Positions 1-11,868 of a stretch of 64,000 bases of DNA are shown here, piece after piece. The notes beneath the pieces were generated by a model, which did no database searches, was not told where the DNA came from, and was given only the letters and a program-made list of their open reading frames with translations. The stretch is from contig OY747713.1 of the NCBI GenBank assembly GCA_963556495.2, positions 30,498,461 through 30,562,460 of the forward strand. Direction: 5' to 3'. The translations under genes and the position numbers were made by a program. The DNA comes from Valencia hispanica. Taxonomy: Eukaryota > Chordata > Actinopteri > Cyprinodontiformes > Valenciidae. How positions within the stretch are numbered: position 1 is the first letter of the stretch; the number at the start of each line of letters is the position of its first letter.

Positions 1-843
1 GCTATGAATGAGCTGTGAGAGATGCAAACAACATTTAGTCAAACTTCCACAGCAGTCTTTTGATTTAGGAAGCAACTGTATGGCCTGATTGCTCATTAGC
101 AGTTTCCAATTAGTTTAGCCTGAGTTGTGTTGCTCTTAAATTAAAAGACTTTTTAAATGTGAGGCTGTAATGGTGTGCAATTTATTTCTCTCATTACCTC
201 CATTAATCTGCTTCTATTTTTTTGGCATTTTTTCAGTCTTGTTGCAATTTCTCCAGTATTGCTTTTAAAGTTGTGTGCTTTTGCTTCTCGTTTTTTCCTT
301 TCTGCTGCCTGTTCGACCATCCATAGCCTGTCCCAAGCCCATCTCTGCCCACCTATAGTGGCAGAGAGGCAGTCCCAGCAAGAGTGGTGGGCCCTGGCTG
401 CTTGGTAAGCATTACATCCTGACATGTGATGACTAACGTATGGGCTGCAGTAGCTTGTTAACCAGAATACTAGCCAGCATGTGTTGTTGTTTTTTTGAGC
501 CTCCTTGGATGTGTGTGCTTCGCTTTCCCCGACCCAAGCACATCTCAGCATCAATTGAGCAGACTTTTGCTGTTGAGTTACCAGTGCTTTTACCCTCTCC
601 GTACCACTATTTTCTCTGGGCTGTCAATTCTGCGATTGTTTGGTTTTGATGTCTGCTCTTCTCAGTTGCTTCTCCATCTTTAGGGATTAGAGTCAGTTTG
701 AGGCAGACTGCAGGAATCCCCTTGTCTCTGTTGACATGAGAAGAAAGCAGCTATTGCAGTTAATGTGTGTTCTTATATAGTAAGGTGTCTGTGCACTGTG
801 CAGACTCTCACTGTGTGTGTATATTTGTGTGTGCCTTCCACAG
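1..843 (+). other. vps50: vps50 intron, 3' end
   Basis: This is the tail of the intron preceding the first vps50 exon in the window. It ends in a short pyrimidine-containing acceptor (ttccacag) at 836-843. A block at about 331-404 has an AG in front and a GTAAG behind, but it does not resemble syndetin. I recognise no repeat family here. Confidence 0.7.
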
Positions 844-924
844 TATGAGTCATCGGGTCTGGGCCTTATCAGCAGCCGACTGAGAACCACACTGAACCGG
901 ATCCAGGAGAGTCTCATTGACATG
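844..924 (+). CDS. vps50: vps50 (syndetin) exon A, first coding exon in window
   Basis: Eighty-one bases, 27 codons, starting and ending in phase 0, with AG before and GTAGGA after. The translation contains [17 protein letters not shown], a segment I recognise from vertebrate syndetin, where it sits about two thirds along a protein of roughly 960 residues and just before the variable linker encoded by the next exon. Syndetin (VPS50/CCDC132) partners VPS51, VPS52 and VPS53 in the EARP complex, which tethers vesicles on recycling endosomes and helps sort dense-core vesicle cargo. The open frame runs into both flanking introns, so the splice sites, not an ATG, set the boundaries. All exons encoding the N-terminal coiled-coil and VPS54-like part lie upstream of the window. 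Confidence 0.93.
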
Positions 925-1884
925 GTAGGACAGCTCCTGTCTGCTCCACCTCACTTTTTCCCTCCGCTCATTGTCTTTCTCCCTCGTTTGCTTTCACCAG
1001 TGCTTGTTAACTCATCTCCTCTCTGACACATCCATGCTCTCCCCATCTATATTCTCTATACCTACACTCATCTTTCCTCTTTATGCATCTACCTTTAGAT
1101 TTTTTCCATCCACTTTATCCCATCTGGCCATTTCTGCATGCAACATTACTGTTAAGCCAGTGTCACCACAAAATGCATTATAGGTCATCATTATCTGGCC
1201 AGTCGTCACCTCATCCCTTTTACACATGGGCATGCTCCCTCTCTTTATTCGGAGGGGGGGATTCTGTTATTCCATTAAGGCTCTCTGCTTCAGGTCCTGT
1301 AATGCTTCATAGTGAAACTTATTCTGGTGCAGTTGTCATTCTTCAAAAATGTTGTCTTCTCCATTTGATTTTGATAACTTCTAGCTGTCTTTTCAGTTTG
1401 CTTAGAGATTTTGAGCTTTTTTCTTTACTCAAATTACAATTTCACTAGCTTTGCTCACCTAGTCGGCATTCTGATTGTTGATATTTTGGTTAGCATTTTG
1501 GTGGTTCGGTTAGATAAAGAAGTCTGTGGTAGTATGGTGAGTGGCTGCATATTTATAACACCGTAAACAGCATTAGCCAGTCCAAAAGTTTCTGATTATT
1601 TAAATGGTATTTGTTATTTGTGCCATTTTAATCATCAGACAATAGGCTGTCCTTTCTCTTGTTATGGACAAATCTCCACGCTATAGCTGCAGATGCTTCA
1701 TTCGTATGTATAAGTATGAGAAAATAATCGTTTATTATAGACGTATACATAGTTTTACTAAAGGTTTTGCATTAAATGTAAATAGAAATACTCTTTTTTT
1801 TCCCCTAAAAGTTAATAATCTTATATGTTTTAATTCTGTTTTAAAAATAATTATTTTTTAGATAAAATGCTTACAGAAAGAACA
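925..1884. other. Intron stretch without recognised features
   Basis: AT-rich intron sequence. Several open frames exist, for example at 1083-1448, but they start and end at random with no domain or splice support. I see no repeat signature. Confidence 0.5.
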
Positions 1885-2110
1885 TAGGTGCATCGCAATA
1901 AATTAGAATATCATTGAAAAGTTCATTTATTTCAGTAAAATATATTATATAGATAAAAACCATGCGTTTTCAAGCCTTACCTCGATGATTTTCTACTTAA
2001 AGCACATAAAAACCCAACATTTAAGATTAGGATATTACTGAAAAGTATGCTTAATACCTGCTTAAAGGTTGTTATTTTCAAAAGATACTTTTAATATGAC
2101 AAACAAGCCT
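1885..2110. mobile_element. Tc1-like element, degenerate terminal fragment
   Basis: The motif tgcatcgcaataaattagaa, followed by a 'catt gaaaagttcatttatttcag'-type block, is the terminal region of a very common fish Tc1-like family. Only the end is present and no transposase can be read. The fragment at about 4338-4680 belongs to the same family and may be the rest of a broken copy. Family assignment is from memory of the consensus; exact limits are approximate. Confidence 0.55.
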
Positions 2111-2329
2111 TGTTGAAACTAATAATGGACCTCTTGAGGTTATACCTTGCTGAGGTTTCAAAAATATTTTACCTTTACAGGATGAACTTAACTGTCATGT
2201 TTCTGCATACATTTGTGATTTGTGTGTCCTGTATGTGGATGCAGTCTAAGACGTGGGCTCTCTTTTGTTTGGGTTGTTGCTTTTATTGCCCCTAAAGATT
2301 TGTCACAGAAAAGGGAGACGGGACAGCAG

Positions 2330-2745
2330 TCAACAAACTAGGGTTCAATTCAAATCCAACTAAACACAATCCAGTTAGGTTCAAACTGAGGTAAAATTTG
2401 ATTAACCATCATCCAGTTGATTCTTATCTAATCATTTCGTCCAATACATACATACATACATACAGTCCAATCCAGTCCTAATTTTAAAACAGTACAGTCT
2501 AAATCATTGATCACAAAATAACATTTAGTAAAAGATTATATCTAAGGAGTCCAGCTGATTCCATCAAGTCTATGATTTTGCAGCAATCCATCCTCCTAGG
2601 CAAGCACACGGCGATATTGGAAAGGAACTACTCCTATTTACCATGAAGAACCAGGCCCACTGTGAGAGACCATCTGCCACCAGCAGTTGAGGCTTATGGG
2701 AACAGGAAGGAGACATGAGCCCTTTACACTCTAGGCTTGAAGTTG
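2330..2745 (-). repeat. L2-type LINE 3'-region copy, degenerate
   Basis: The stretch at about 2580-2720 (cagcaatccatcctcctagg, then a block about a mean aggregate of 'gaggaaaaactcc'-like and 'aaccaggc' words, then ccatctgccac) is a diverged copy of the better preserved repeat at 60590-60760. That repeat leads into an L2-type LINE coding remnant. A (CATA)n tract lies at 2443-2464. Non-coding; limits approximate. Confidence 0.5.
2443..2464. repeat. (CATA)n microsatellite
   Basis: Five tandem CATA units, seen directly. Confidence 0.9.
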
Positions 2746-3454
2746 GATGCCCTCTGCTCCTTTCAGTGTGATTTCAGAAAGAATCAAGGCCGCAAGAATG
2801 GCTGAAGTAGGCCCACCACTGTTACATCTCAAGGTTGGCTAATGTAAAAAATAAGCCATTTTTATAGCTCAAGCATGGGATGTTGCAATGAGAAATAGTA
2901 TTTAAGAGTTCCTGACTGCAGGGTTTAGTTTGTGTATCAGTTGATACCCAACATTTCTCATCATTAACACATATTGGACGGGGTGCTTTGAAGTCTGCTG
3001 AGACAGAATATAACAGTGAACTTTTGGCCAGGTAATTACTGGTGGTCAACAGCCAGACAACTTTGTTGTGGATTGTTATAAATTAAAATAATATAGCTGT
3101 TCTTTTCCTTGTGTTTTGCCTGTGTGTTTTACCTTTTAGAATGGGAGATTTGGTCCTTTTTTTCACAGCCTTGTTGACCCAGTTGATTCTACCCCACTCC
3201 CCAGTTTCTTCAAAGCTACCTTCATTTGTCAAACCTCACATCTGCATGGGGCTTTGCCAGCTCTATTAGGGATCTATGAATGTCCAGAAACAACTTAAAG
3301 AAGGACTTGCCTTTGTTGAAATATAGCATAACTGTTTTGTAAAAAAAAAAAAAAAAAAAGACAATAGAAAAAAATCAAAAGCTGTGTCTTGATTCCTTTC
3401 TTGGAGAAAAAACTACAGAGGAATTTGCTTTATCACTCGTCTATCCATTAAAAG
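2746..3454. other. Intron stretch without recognised features
   Basis: AT-rich intron with a poly-A run at 3342-3359. The 75-codon minus-strand frame at 2822-3049 has no recognisable domain. Confidence 0.5.
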
Positions 3455-3712
3455 GTATGATCTGTCAGTTAATTAAAATCAGTGCTTCCAAAGTTTTCAA
3501 GCTCTCATCTGGTGTTGCTTCAGGACAGATTCTCTGACCATGCCATGATTGAGTAATGCACCAACACCCTTTTGTGATCACACCAACACTGCCAGTTCAG
3601 CTCTAGCGGCTACTGAGAGCTGCTGCTACCGCAGCCTCAGGTAGAGTTAAGAAGAAAGCCAACAACGACTGGCATTTGCAGAGAGCTCTGGCCAGGAAAG
3701 AGACTTGGCTTA
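3455..3712. repeat. Unnamed dispersed repeat, copy 1
   Basis: This segment lines up along most of its length with 7558-7815. Shared blocks include a ctgtcag start, 'ttctctgaccatg', 'tgagtaatgca', 'tgtggtcacac'/'tgtgatcacacc', 'acactgccag' and 'gagagctg'. The two copies are in the same orientation and clearly diverged. No coding capacity or terminal inverted repeat is visible, and I do not recognise the family. Confidence 0.6.
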
Positions 3713-4337
3713 TGGTGCTGTGAAATTTGGAAGAATTAATTACAAATGTGTGGTGTAACTTTTTATTTTCAGGGTTTTTCACCTTTGCCTCTTGCTGCTT
3801 TGTTTTTGCCTTAGAGCACACCCAACTGATCTGCCTTCAGCTTCCTTATAGCATTAAAGCTTGCAGGCGTGAGCATCTCTTGAGTTGCATACCCATATTC
3901 TTTGACTCTGTGTTGAGTGAGAAGCTGATAAATGATAGCTTTACAGATAAATGGCGGGGGTTTTCTCCCTTTTCTTCTCCTCTTTTTGTTTGCTCCAGTG
4001 TGGCGTTGTGGAGGCTCGATGTGGGGGAGGTCACACAATTTTCAGCAAGCAACTCACTGAGGAGCGGAGACTTCTCAGTGTGGCACAAAATCGTTATTTT
4101 CCTCTGCAACTCAGTGAAGTAGAACAGAAGAAGCTTCCTTTTTATTTCTTAGATTTTTTCTCGACTATCAAAAAAAAAAACACACACACAAAAGAAAAAG
4201 CCTACCAAAGAAAGCAAAATGGCAAACCTCGGTTCTGATGCCACTAAAACATTTCTTTTCGATTTATACAGTTACATCTAAAGAAAATCTGAATATTATC
4301 AAAATTAACCAATTAACCACATATCATATAATATTCA

Positions 4338-4680
4338 TTACACACAGAGTGATACATTTTAGTTTTTTATTGTGGAAAATCTGATGATTATGGCTTACTG
4401 ATAATAAAAAGCCACAGTTCAGTTTCTCTGAAAGCTGAAACATTATTTTCAACATACATAAATCCACTTATTTTTCTACATAGCCCAGGTTCCAATCTAT
4501 CTGGCTCAGAAGTGGCTGATATGATGAAAGTCCTGTATACTTCTATGTATGGTAACGCACCAACTCCAGCTGCTGTCCATGCCTTGTGAGTCTTCCACAA
4601 ATTCTTAAATGCGCTTGGATTCACATTCCTTTCAATGCTGCGATTACCAATAACCACTAATGGCCAACCATTGTCTGCTG
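4338..4680 (-). mobile_element. Tc1-like transposase fragment (minus strand), degenerate
   Basis: The block starting cacacagagtgatacatttt, then tgatgattatggcttac, is the terminal region of the same Tc1-like family as 1885-2110. A minus-strand frame at 4388-4657 reads through residues such as GNRSIERNVNPSAFKNLW and WTAAGVGA, matching the DNA-binding N-terminal part of the family's transposase. The join between terminal and coding parts shows a large internal deletion, so it cannot make transposase. Confidence 0.6.
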
Positions 4681-6699
4681 GACAGTTAAGACAGCAGTCT
4701 CCCCTGTGATTGTTTATGCACTAACGAGGCCATAACATAACATTTTTGTATTACAAATCTTGTTTTTATTTATGTTATGGAATATTCTAATTGGCTGAGA
4801 AAATGATTGTTTGGTTCTGTTTCGCGGTAGGCCATAATCCTTAAAATTAACACAAAAAACCCCCCACACTTTTTGATGAGATTCTAATTTATTGTGGTGG
4901 ATCTGCAAATACAGCAATAAATAACAAACTGCATCAGAAACATCTGGAAAGCATACTGTCACAGCATCAAATAATATTTGAGTTTCCACAGCTTTAAACA
5001 CATCATTCAAAGGCTGACATTGCAAGAATTTTTTTCACAGTAAAATAATAGCATTTTGCTGTGAGACCTGTGCTGACTACCTAATAATCAGCAGCTGATC
5101 AACACAGAAAACAAACCATTCGAAATGAAAAAAATGTCTTCACTGTGAAAGACAAGTACCGGGTACATGTTAAAATACCTACAGCCAAATAAATGCTGAA
5201 AACTTTAAAAAGCTTTTTTTTTTTCACAAGCAACATGTGTTCTCTCATCACGGGGCCAGTTACAATCGGGTAATTTTCAGGATAGATTATGAGCCATTTT
5301 CAGATGACAGGCAAGCTGAAGCTGACAATGCCCCCTTCTTTAGAGAATATACAAACCCTCTGAACTGTTCAGCTGATCAAATGGACTTAGATGGATGGAT
5401 GGACAAACGCAGAGAGGAGTGTAATGCAGCGAGACATTGTAGAGTTTCTGTGCGAAGGCTCTCCTTGGCACTAAAACGGAAGTTGCGTGGCTGCCAGAAT
5501 ACATTTCGGATTAGCTTTATTATATCACTTTGTGCCTGATTAGGAGCTTTTTGAAATCCTCCTCAGAGGAAGGACACAGTCGGGCTTTGTAACCACACCT
5601 GTCCTTTCTCTCTAATGCATCAGCAAATGCTTTTAGGCTGTCTTATTTCATATGTAAAACTGTTGTAATTCCTCTCAATAAAGGATTCGGTGCTAAAAAG
5701 GCACTTATTTTCCAAAACAACATTCCAGATTTTTTTTTCTCATTCAAAACGTCAACATGCTGTTGTAATTTTCACTCTGCAGTCATGTATTCGCGCAGAA
5801 GCTCCTCTACTTGCATACAAATAACTCACCGTCACACACTCTGGAGATTGGGACTAGGTAGACCTCATTTGTAAACATATTATAGAGTTAATTGCACACT
5901 GCATGCCGGTTGAGCTGCCGAATCCACGCGGCTTTGTTCCCCTGGTTTGCCGTCGCAACTCTTCGATTTCAGAGCCGATGTGCTGGTAATGAGTCGGGAG
6001 TCCCAGATGAACACGAGTGACATTTCATCTAATCTGGTCTCAGGTACAGAGTAGCTACAGTTTAAACTGGGCTGTCCACAGAGGACCAAAAACTAAACAT
6101 CGTTTCTTCGTTTACGTGCTCGTCTTTCTCTGCTTGCTGTCTTCATAATTACCTTTCTGGAACTTTGTGGTTGTCTGTATTTGAGACTTTAATTTCAAAT
6201 TTTCTCTCTTTGAACTTTTGATTATTTGTTGTAGATTGTTTGGAAGGCTGTAGGAGGATTGGAAGTGTGTTTTTATCTTGTACTGTGTGCGTGTTCCACA
6301 GTTATTGGCACTTCTGCTTTGACACCGGATTGTGTGAATTATTTTTGTTTGTTTTCTTCGTTAGATCACCTGTTCCATATTTTTTTGAGTTGATCAGTGT
6401 GTTTCTGTACTTTTAATTAGCAATGTATGATCTACCGTTTCTCTAAAAATGTTGTAATAGAGAGATTTATCTTTGCCTCTCTTCAAAAGGGGAAATAGGA
6501 CCCATATTTATCTTGCTATCTCACATAGTGAAGAAGATGGTAATGGAGGTAAAAGCTCTCTAAACGTCACTGTTGGGGAACTGCAGTAAAGTGGGGTATC
6601 TTGGGGCCACCACATATGCGTACATCCCATTAGTGGTTTGCTAGGCAAGCCAGGAAAAGGCTTTTTTATTTGCTATCATCACATGTGCAGTTTCCTTAA
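4681..6699. other. Intron stretch without recognised features
   Basis: I see no known repeat or exon. The 100-codon frame at 5237-5539 (charged, with a short GATG run at 5389-5402) has no recognisable domain and no convincing splice context. Confidence 0.45.
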
Positions 6700-7470
6700 T
6701 TTTGCCGGGACTTTACCTGAAAGCATAAACATTGGTCATAGAACAAGACAAAACTTGTTCTTTCTCCCATGAACCATTCAGTGAATATGTGGGGGGGGAA
6801 TCACCATGTGCCTGTACTCTAAAGTTTGATGGAGGAATTATGATGCTGTGGGCCTTTTTCTCTTCCAAAAGCCCTGGGTACCTTATTGGTGTGCATGGCA
6901 TCATGTGATCTTTAAAATGCAAAATAATGATGTGATTTAAAAAAAAGCTGGAATCATGCGGTCCTTCAATGGTCAAAAACGTTTGGCCGATCTACGATGC
7001 TGGGGGTCTCTTTTTCTTCTGCAGAGTCTTGGAAGGTTTTAGTGCAGGGTATCATGAACAACTTTTAATACCAGTTGGTTTTAATGAAAATCTGGTGGCT
7101 TTTGCCTGAAAATGTATTGTTATATTGTTATCCTTCCTGTTGTATAATAACCCAAGACAGTAGCCAAATCAACATAAAAGTTACTCAGCAGACATAAAAT
7201 TAAGCTTGTTCCATGACCATCTCAGTCGCCGGACCTAAATCCTTTAGAAGCCATGTGGAACAAGCTGAAGATGAAAGATCTGAAGACAGGACACTGGACG
7301 ATATAAAGAATCATGCTAAGATGAAGGGTCAAAGATCTGTTTTTGGGAGTAATTGTGATACAAAAAAATTATGTAAAATATACTGTATAGATGTGTATTT
7401 TGTGTGCTGTTCCCTCCTCTTAATTTTTTTCAACATTTTGCAATAAAACTTTTGGTTACTGCCATAAATT
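6700..7470 (+). mobile_element. Tc1-like transposon, degenerate transposase
   Basis: Fragments of a plus-strand transposase can be read in shifting frames. Around 6815-6900 there is a segment of the type KFDGGIMMLWAFFSSKSPG (the family's GGG-MVWG region). Around 7222-7300 there is SPDLNPLEAMWNKLK, the signature before the last catalytic acidic residue of DDE transposases. The block with an atcatgaa word is repeated near 6895 and 7050, suggesting a short internal duplication. Many frameshifts and stops make it a fossil. The 3' end is near a 'caacattttgcaataaaac' block at 7430-7450. Confidence 0.75.
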
Positions 7471-7557
7471 ATGCATGCATATTTTACTTATCTTTATGTA
7501 GGTTGTTAATAATTGTGGAGGTGATTTGACCTGAAGAGGCAAGTTTGAGTTAAAAGT

Positions 7558-7815
7558 TATCATCTGTCAGTAGATCAACTTCTTTGGTTGCCAAGTTTTG
7601 AAACTGCCCTGTTATGTGACTTGAGGACATGTTCTCTGACCATGATGTGTTTGAGTAATGCAGTGAAACCCATCTGTGGTCACACTGACACTGCCAGAAA
7701 GTTCAGCCATGACAGCTATTCAGATCTGCTGCTGTTGCTGCTGCTGCTGCTGCTCCAGGCGACATTATGAAGAGAGCTGACAAAGGCTCACATTTGGAGG
7801 GGAACTGATAACAGA
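7558..7815. repeat. Unnamed dispersed repeat, copy 2
   Basis: Second copy of the repeat at 3455-3712, same orientation. It differs in carrying a (CTG)n-like run at about 7729-7757 where copy 1 has only a few CTG units. Non-coding. Confidence 0.6.
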
Positions 7816-8764
7816 AGTCACCTCAGGTTCAATAACCTTCTACTTGTTCTCAGTTCTTACATTAGATGTATTCAGTCTTTCATTTCTCATACTTGTTTTA
7901 GCATATTTTCTCATCTTTTATTTCTCTCTCTTGATCTTATCTTTTTGCCTTATCACTCCCTCCACCACAGCTGTGTGCCCAATGATTTCATGCCTTTTAA
8001 CTCTCTTCACAAGCATCTTCTTGTCCTGTTCCAAATTTTGGCGGAGCAGGTGACTGAAAGCACAATGAGGTTTTTGTGTGTGTGTATTTTCACACTTCTG
8101 AAGATAAGATCATATAGCTCCAGATTGGGTTTAATATTAGTTCTGTGGCAGCTGAAGTTAAGTGTGATGAGCTGATTCGATGCGTTTGTCTCTGGATGCT
8201 CCTGGGAATGGAACTTCTCCATAGAGTTTGGCTTCTTTTCCCCCCAGCTTGGCACTGAAATGGTAGCAAGAAGTAGGATGATTTCTTTGTTGGCATCAGT
8301 ATTCTGGTAGTATTCAATCCAAACAAGAGAAGCACACAAAAAGTCACACTGACTGGGGAGAAAAACAACACAGATTGATACAATCTGAACTTCAGCAGAC
8401 AAACTGGAACATTAAGTAGGAACAAATTTGAGTTACGTCTGTACTCTCTGACTGTTGTGGTTGGGGTTTATAATACTGGGTAGATGGAGGCAACACACAC
8501 ACAGCTCATTGAATGCTCTGTTAAGATTTTTATAAAAATTTTTGCATTATCTAGTACGATTGAAGCCATTTCCTGAAGAGCCAGCATCATAGTCCGTCTT
8601 GGTAATTGACTTCTCCATTTCAGAAAAATCCATCTGCTCTCGGGCAAACTATTGGGCCCATCTGCGTAATTATATTGCTATGTTTGTGGCTTCAAAATCA
8701 GAAATAATGTAAAAATGTAACTCGGTGAAAAAGCTCTTTAGCTTAACTTGGAAATTCTCTCAAA
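7816..8764. other. Intron stretch without recognised features
   Basis: AT-rich intron with a thymine-rich run near 7850-7960. Overlapping minus-strand frames of 111-131 codons at 8007-8425 have no recognisable domain. Confidence 0.45.
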
Positions 8765-10015
8765 TGTTCCTAAAGCATCACGTTAACATTCTTGATGCAT
8801 TTTATGATGTTGAGCTGGCTAGGTCCAGCTGCAGCAAAGCATCCCCCAACCATGACACTTCCAGCTTTATGTCTCAGTTTTTATGAGTTTTCTTTCCTTG
8901 TATGTTCTTGTTGTATATTTGGTTCAAGACAAACATGTCCTCTTTTTCTTGTATCCAGATATTTTCCTTTCAAGCCCCTTTCAAACAGGCCATGAAAAAC
9001 TGTAATTTTCCGGACTTCGTCTGTTTTGCTTTTGAGTCTGAAAGCAATCTTCCGGACTTTTTCCAGATACCCTTTAACGGTAATTTTATTAATGAAGACC
9101 TAGTAACAAGAGTGGACCTTTTGCGTTATGGTGTTCGCATTCAGATTATCAGGTAATGTTCCGGATAAACTGGAGGGGTGTGGGGCGGTGGGGAAAAGGG
9201 GAGGGTGGCATGAAACGCTGTGAGCGCACAAATTGATGATGTATAAATGTCACTATTTTCTTTTCAACTTCTTCATCGATGTCTCTTAAGCATTTCCATG
9301 TGCGCAAAATTGCACACATCACAAAGGCGAGCACTGCGAGTAGATCTGCTGTTTCGTCGACCATCTTTGCAATAATCCATTTGTTTGGGGAAATAACATA
9401 TACGCCCGCCGCACTAAGTTTACGTAATATCCACATACAACCCCCCGCCCCCCAGACATTGATCAGGATCCTCCGGTACATTTCTTGCTGTGTGAAAGCA
9501 GCCAAAAGGCAATGTTCCGGAAAATAGTGGTGTATTTGAAAACACAACTCTGGTTAAAGACCAGATGGAATTGTTCGCTAATATTCCAGAAATTCTGTCT
9601 GAAAACGGCTTTAGACTCATCTGTCCAAAAAGGTTCTTTTATTGACTAGGTTTTCTCTGGCAAACTTTTGTCCTGGCTTCCTGTTTTTCATACAGAACAA
9701 ACGTTTCCTTCTTTCACACCTTTTACAAAAGTTTATATTGTGCAGGCTCTTTTTGTTTAGGCAAGCATTTTCATATCAACACAAGTACGAGCCTGCTGTA
9801 GGTCTGATGATATTTGAGTGTTTTGAAAAGTTCCTTTAGCATCTTGCGGTCTGCCTTCAGAATTAAGCTGTTTGACAACCAGACTTGAACGGTTGTTTCG
9901 TATTTCCCACCACCTGTCGACTATTTTCTGTTTTTTGGACTAACTCATTTCAAATTCTTTTGAAGCTTCTTTAAATTGCTTAGCAGACTCGTGAGCATAA
10001 GCCTCTAGAACCTTT
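8765..10015 (-). mobile_element. Tc1-like transposon, degenerate and interrupted
   Basis: The two flanks, 8765-8970 (cagcaaagcatcccccaacc and following) and about 9506-10015 (gactcatctgtccaaaaagg, then ctctggcaaac, then gcatcttgcggtctgccttc), are the reverse complement of a fish Tc1-like transposase region. The middle is interrupted by a different element (8972-9505). No intact frame remains. The call rests on remembered consensus words, not on an alignment. Confidence 0.55.
8972..9505 (-). mobile_element. Harbinger-like or related DNA element nested in Tc1 copy
   Basis: The left end, agcccctttcaaacaggc (8973-8990), resembles the reverse complement of the right end (tgctgtgtgaaagcagcc, 9486-9503), giving imperfect terminal inverted repeats. 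Both ends are followed inward by TTCCGG words. A minus-strand frame from an ATG at 9364 to a stop at 9149 (71 codons) starts MVDETADLLAVLAFVMCAIL and may be the N-terminal piece of a transposon protein. The superfamily call is uncertain. No target-site duplication was established. Confidence 0.45.
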
Positions 10016-11866
10016 TTTCTGAAAGCCAAATAATGATGTTAGTATCGGGTGCGATACAGATATTGCATCAGTCCAGTGTTTAAATTACACATTTTTATTT
10101 ATTTTAGAGAAATTATAACAAACGTACAAGAGAAGCAAGAATGTTAAAATGAACTTAGTTGAAAACATGTACTTCTATTGGAAGTGTATCAGTGTGTGTT
10201 TTCCCCAGAGAAGACCTTTTTGGACAGGGATTATATATCAAAATTAAGGGCCAAAGTGTCAATGTTATGTTTTTTTCCAGTACCTGACAGGAAATCTTAA
10301 AATCTGACTGAGCACCCAGGGGTACATACTTTCTCAGTCATACTCCTTATCTATGAATCTGATCTGGACACAGTTTATCCCCCTAGAGGATTAAACTCAG
10401 CCTTCCTTCGGCAACTTCTTCAACTTTGATCCTCACACATCTCATTGTGACACACTCTGAGGAACCAAACCAAATGCTACAGTTTAAATCGTTTCACGTG
10501 TATTCTACATTCTGTTTATTCCCCACCATTGCTCAATGCACGTCATTTTGATTTATCCCTGTTTAGTTGTTTCAGCCTGGGAGCCTCAAGGGAAGGTTTT
10601 GTCTCAGTGTTTTGGTTGTTTGTCATCCCAGGGAAGGTGAAAGGACCAACAGCAGCGAGAAGAGAAAGTTGCCCGAGATAAGCTTAGAGAGGCAGGCGAT
10701 GTCGCACAAAATAAATGAATGCTCTAATTCCTCCTGACATTTATCTAATAAAAACCAAATTTCAAGTATTAGAGTGACAAAGAGACGCAATAGAAACCAC
10801 TTGACAGTAATTGCCTTGCAGCCGGTCCATTTGACTTTGGATATAGATTTCTATAGCACAGATTTCAGCAGTCAGTCATGAAAGACTGAGGCACTTACAG
10901 TGAGACAAAACTTTTCAGCTCCCAGCATGTAGCAATCTTAAAAGCGGGGTTACGGAATTGCTACACTGTGTGAGTTCATTGAATCTGTCGAAATAACTAT
11001 GTTTTTTTAATTGCTCATGATTACCATTTTAAAATATTACTGGATTTTAGTGATTATCAATATTGGCTTTAAAACAACCAGTGGGATTGAAAGGATTGCT
11101 TTATTTTTGGATAATGAGAGAACGTTTGTTTTTTCCCTTATTAAGTTATTTTGCTAAATAAAAACAACATGATTAAATACTTCTAGCTCCTTCATTTTGT
11201 GAAACTGCTATTTTTCATTTTTGGACAGAAATGGTCCGAATCAGCTCCAGGTTACAAAGTCTTCTGTCAGTGACAATCAATTGAAAAACGTACCACTGGT
11301 GATTTAGAAAGAGATTTGCCCAGAATAAACCCATGTGATGATATATATGAAATAAAGTAAGTCTTGAATATAATGCACTATTGAGACCAAATTATCAATG
11401 GTGCCTTGACATCTCCAAGAGTCATTCAGCCCTGCAGCAGCAAGCAAACTCCTGAGTTTTCTAACTTTTCATCCCTCCTTTAGTAAGATTAGCAGTGAAC
11501 TTTAACTTTTGCAAAAGACCAGAGTAACTTTGATGCAGAGTAGCTGACATCTCTCTCATCCAGCATGACTTTGGGTTAAAAGTCCCATATGTTTAAAGAC
11601 TCGTCCATGATTCAGAGCGGTTTTCCTTTGTAAATGAGTAATTTGTCTGCCAATGTAACATCACATTAATTCTCGTTGAACTTGTTTTGCTCTGCTGCTG
11701 CCTCATTCTGCACACTCGGAGTCGAGAGATTTTGGGATGGGCCAGGGAAGAATGAGTGAGTGAATTGTTTAAGAGTTGTTGGTTAAACTAAATATCGCAG
11801 TGGAAATTCATTTCTGTTGTATTGTCGGTTTAGACATCTCACATTGAATAAAACTATATGTTTGAG
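10016..11866. other. Intron stretch without recognised features
   Basis: No open frame of note, no simple repeat and no recognised mobile element. Confidence 0.5.
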
Positions 11867-11868
11867 TA

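Noticed and set aside
331..404. Exon-like block with AG before and GTAAGC after
   Set aside because: The translation does not match syndetin, and the residues expected before exon A are absent; probably chance splice-like words.
5237..5539. 100-codon charged open frame
   Set aside because: No recognisable domain, codon pattern or splice context; lies within the vps50 intron.
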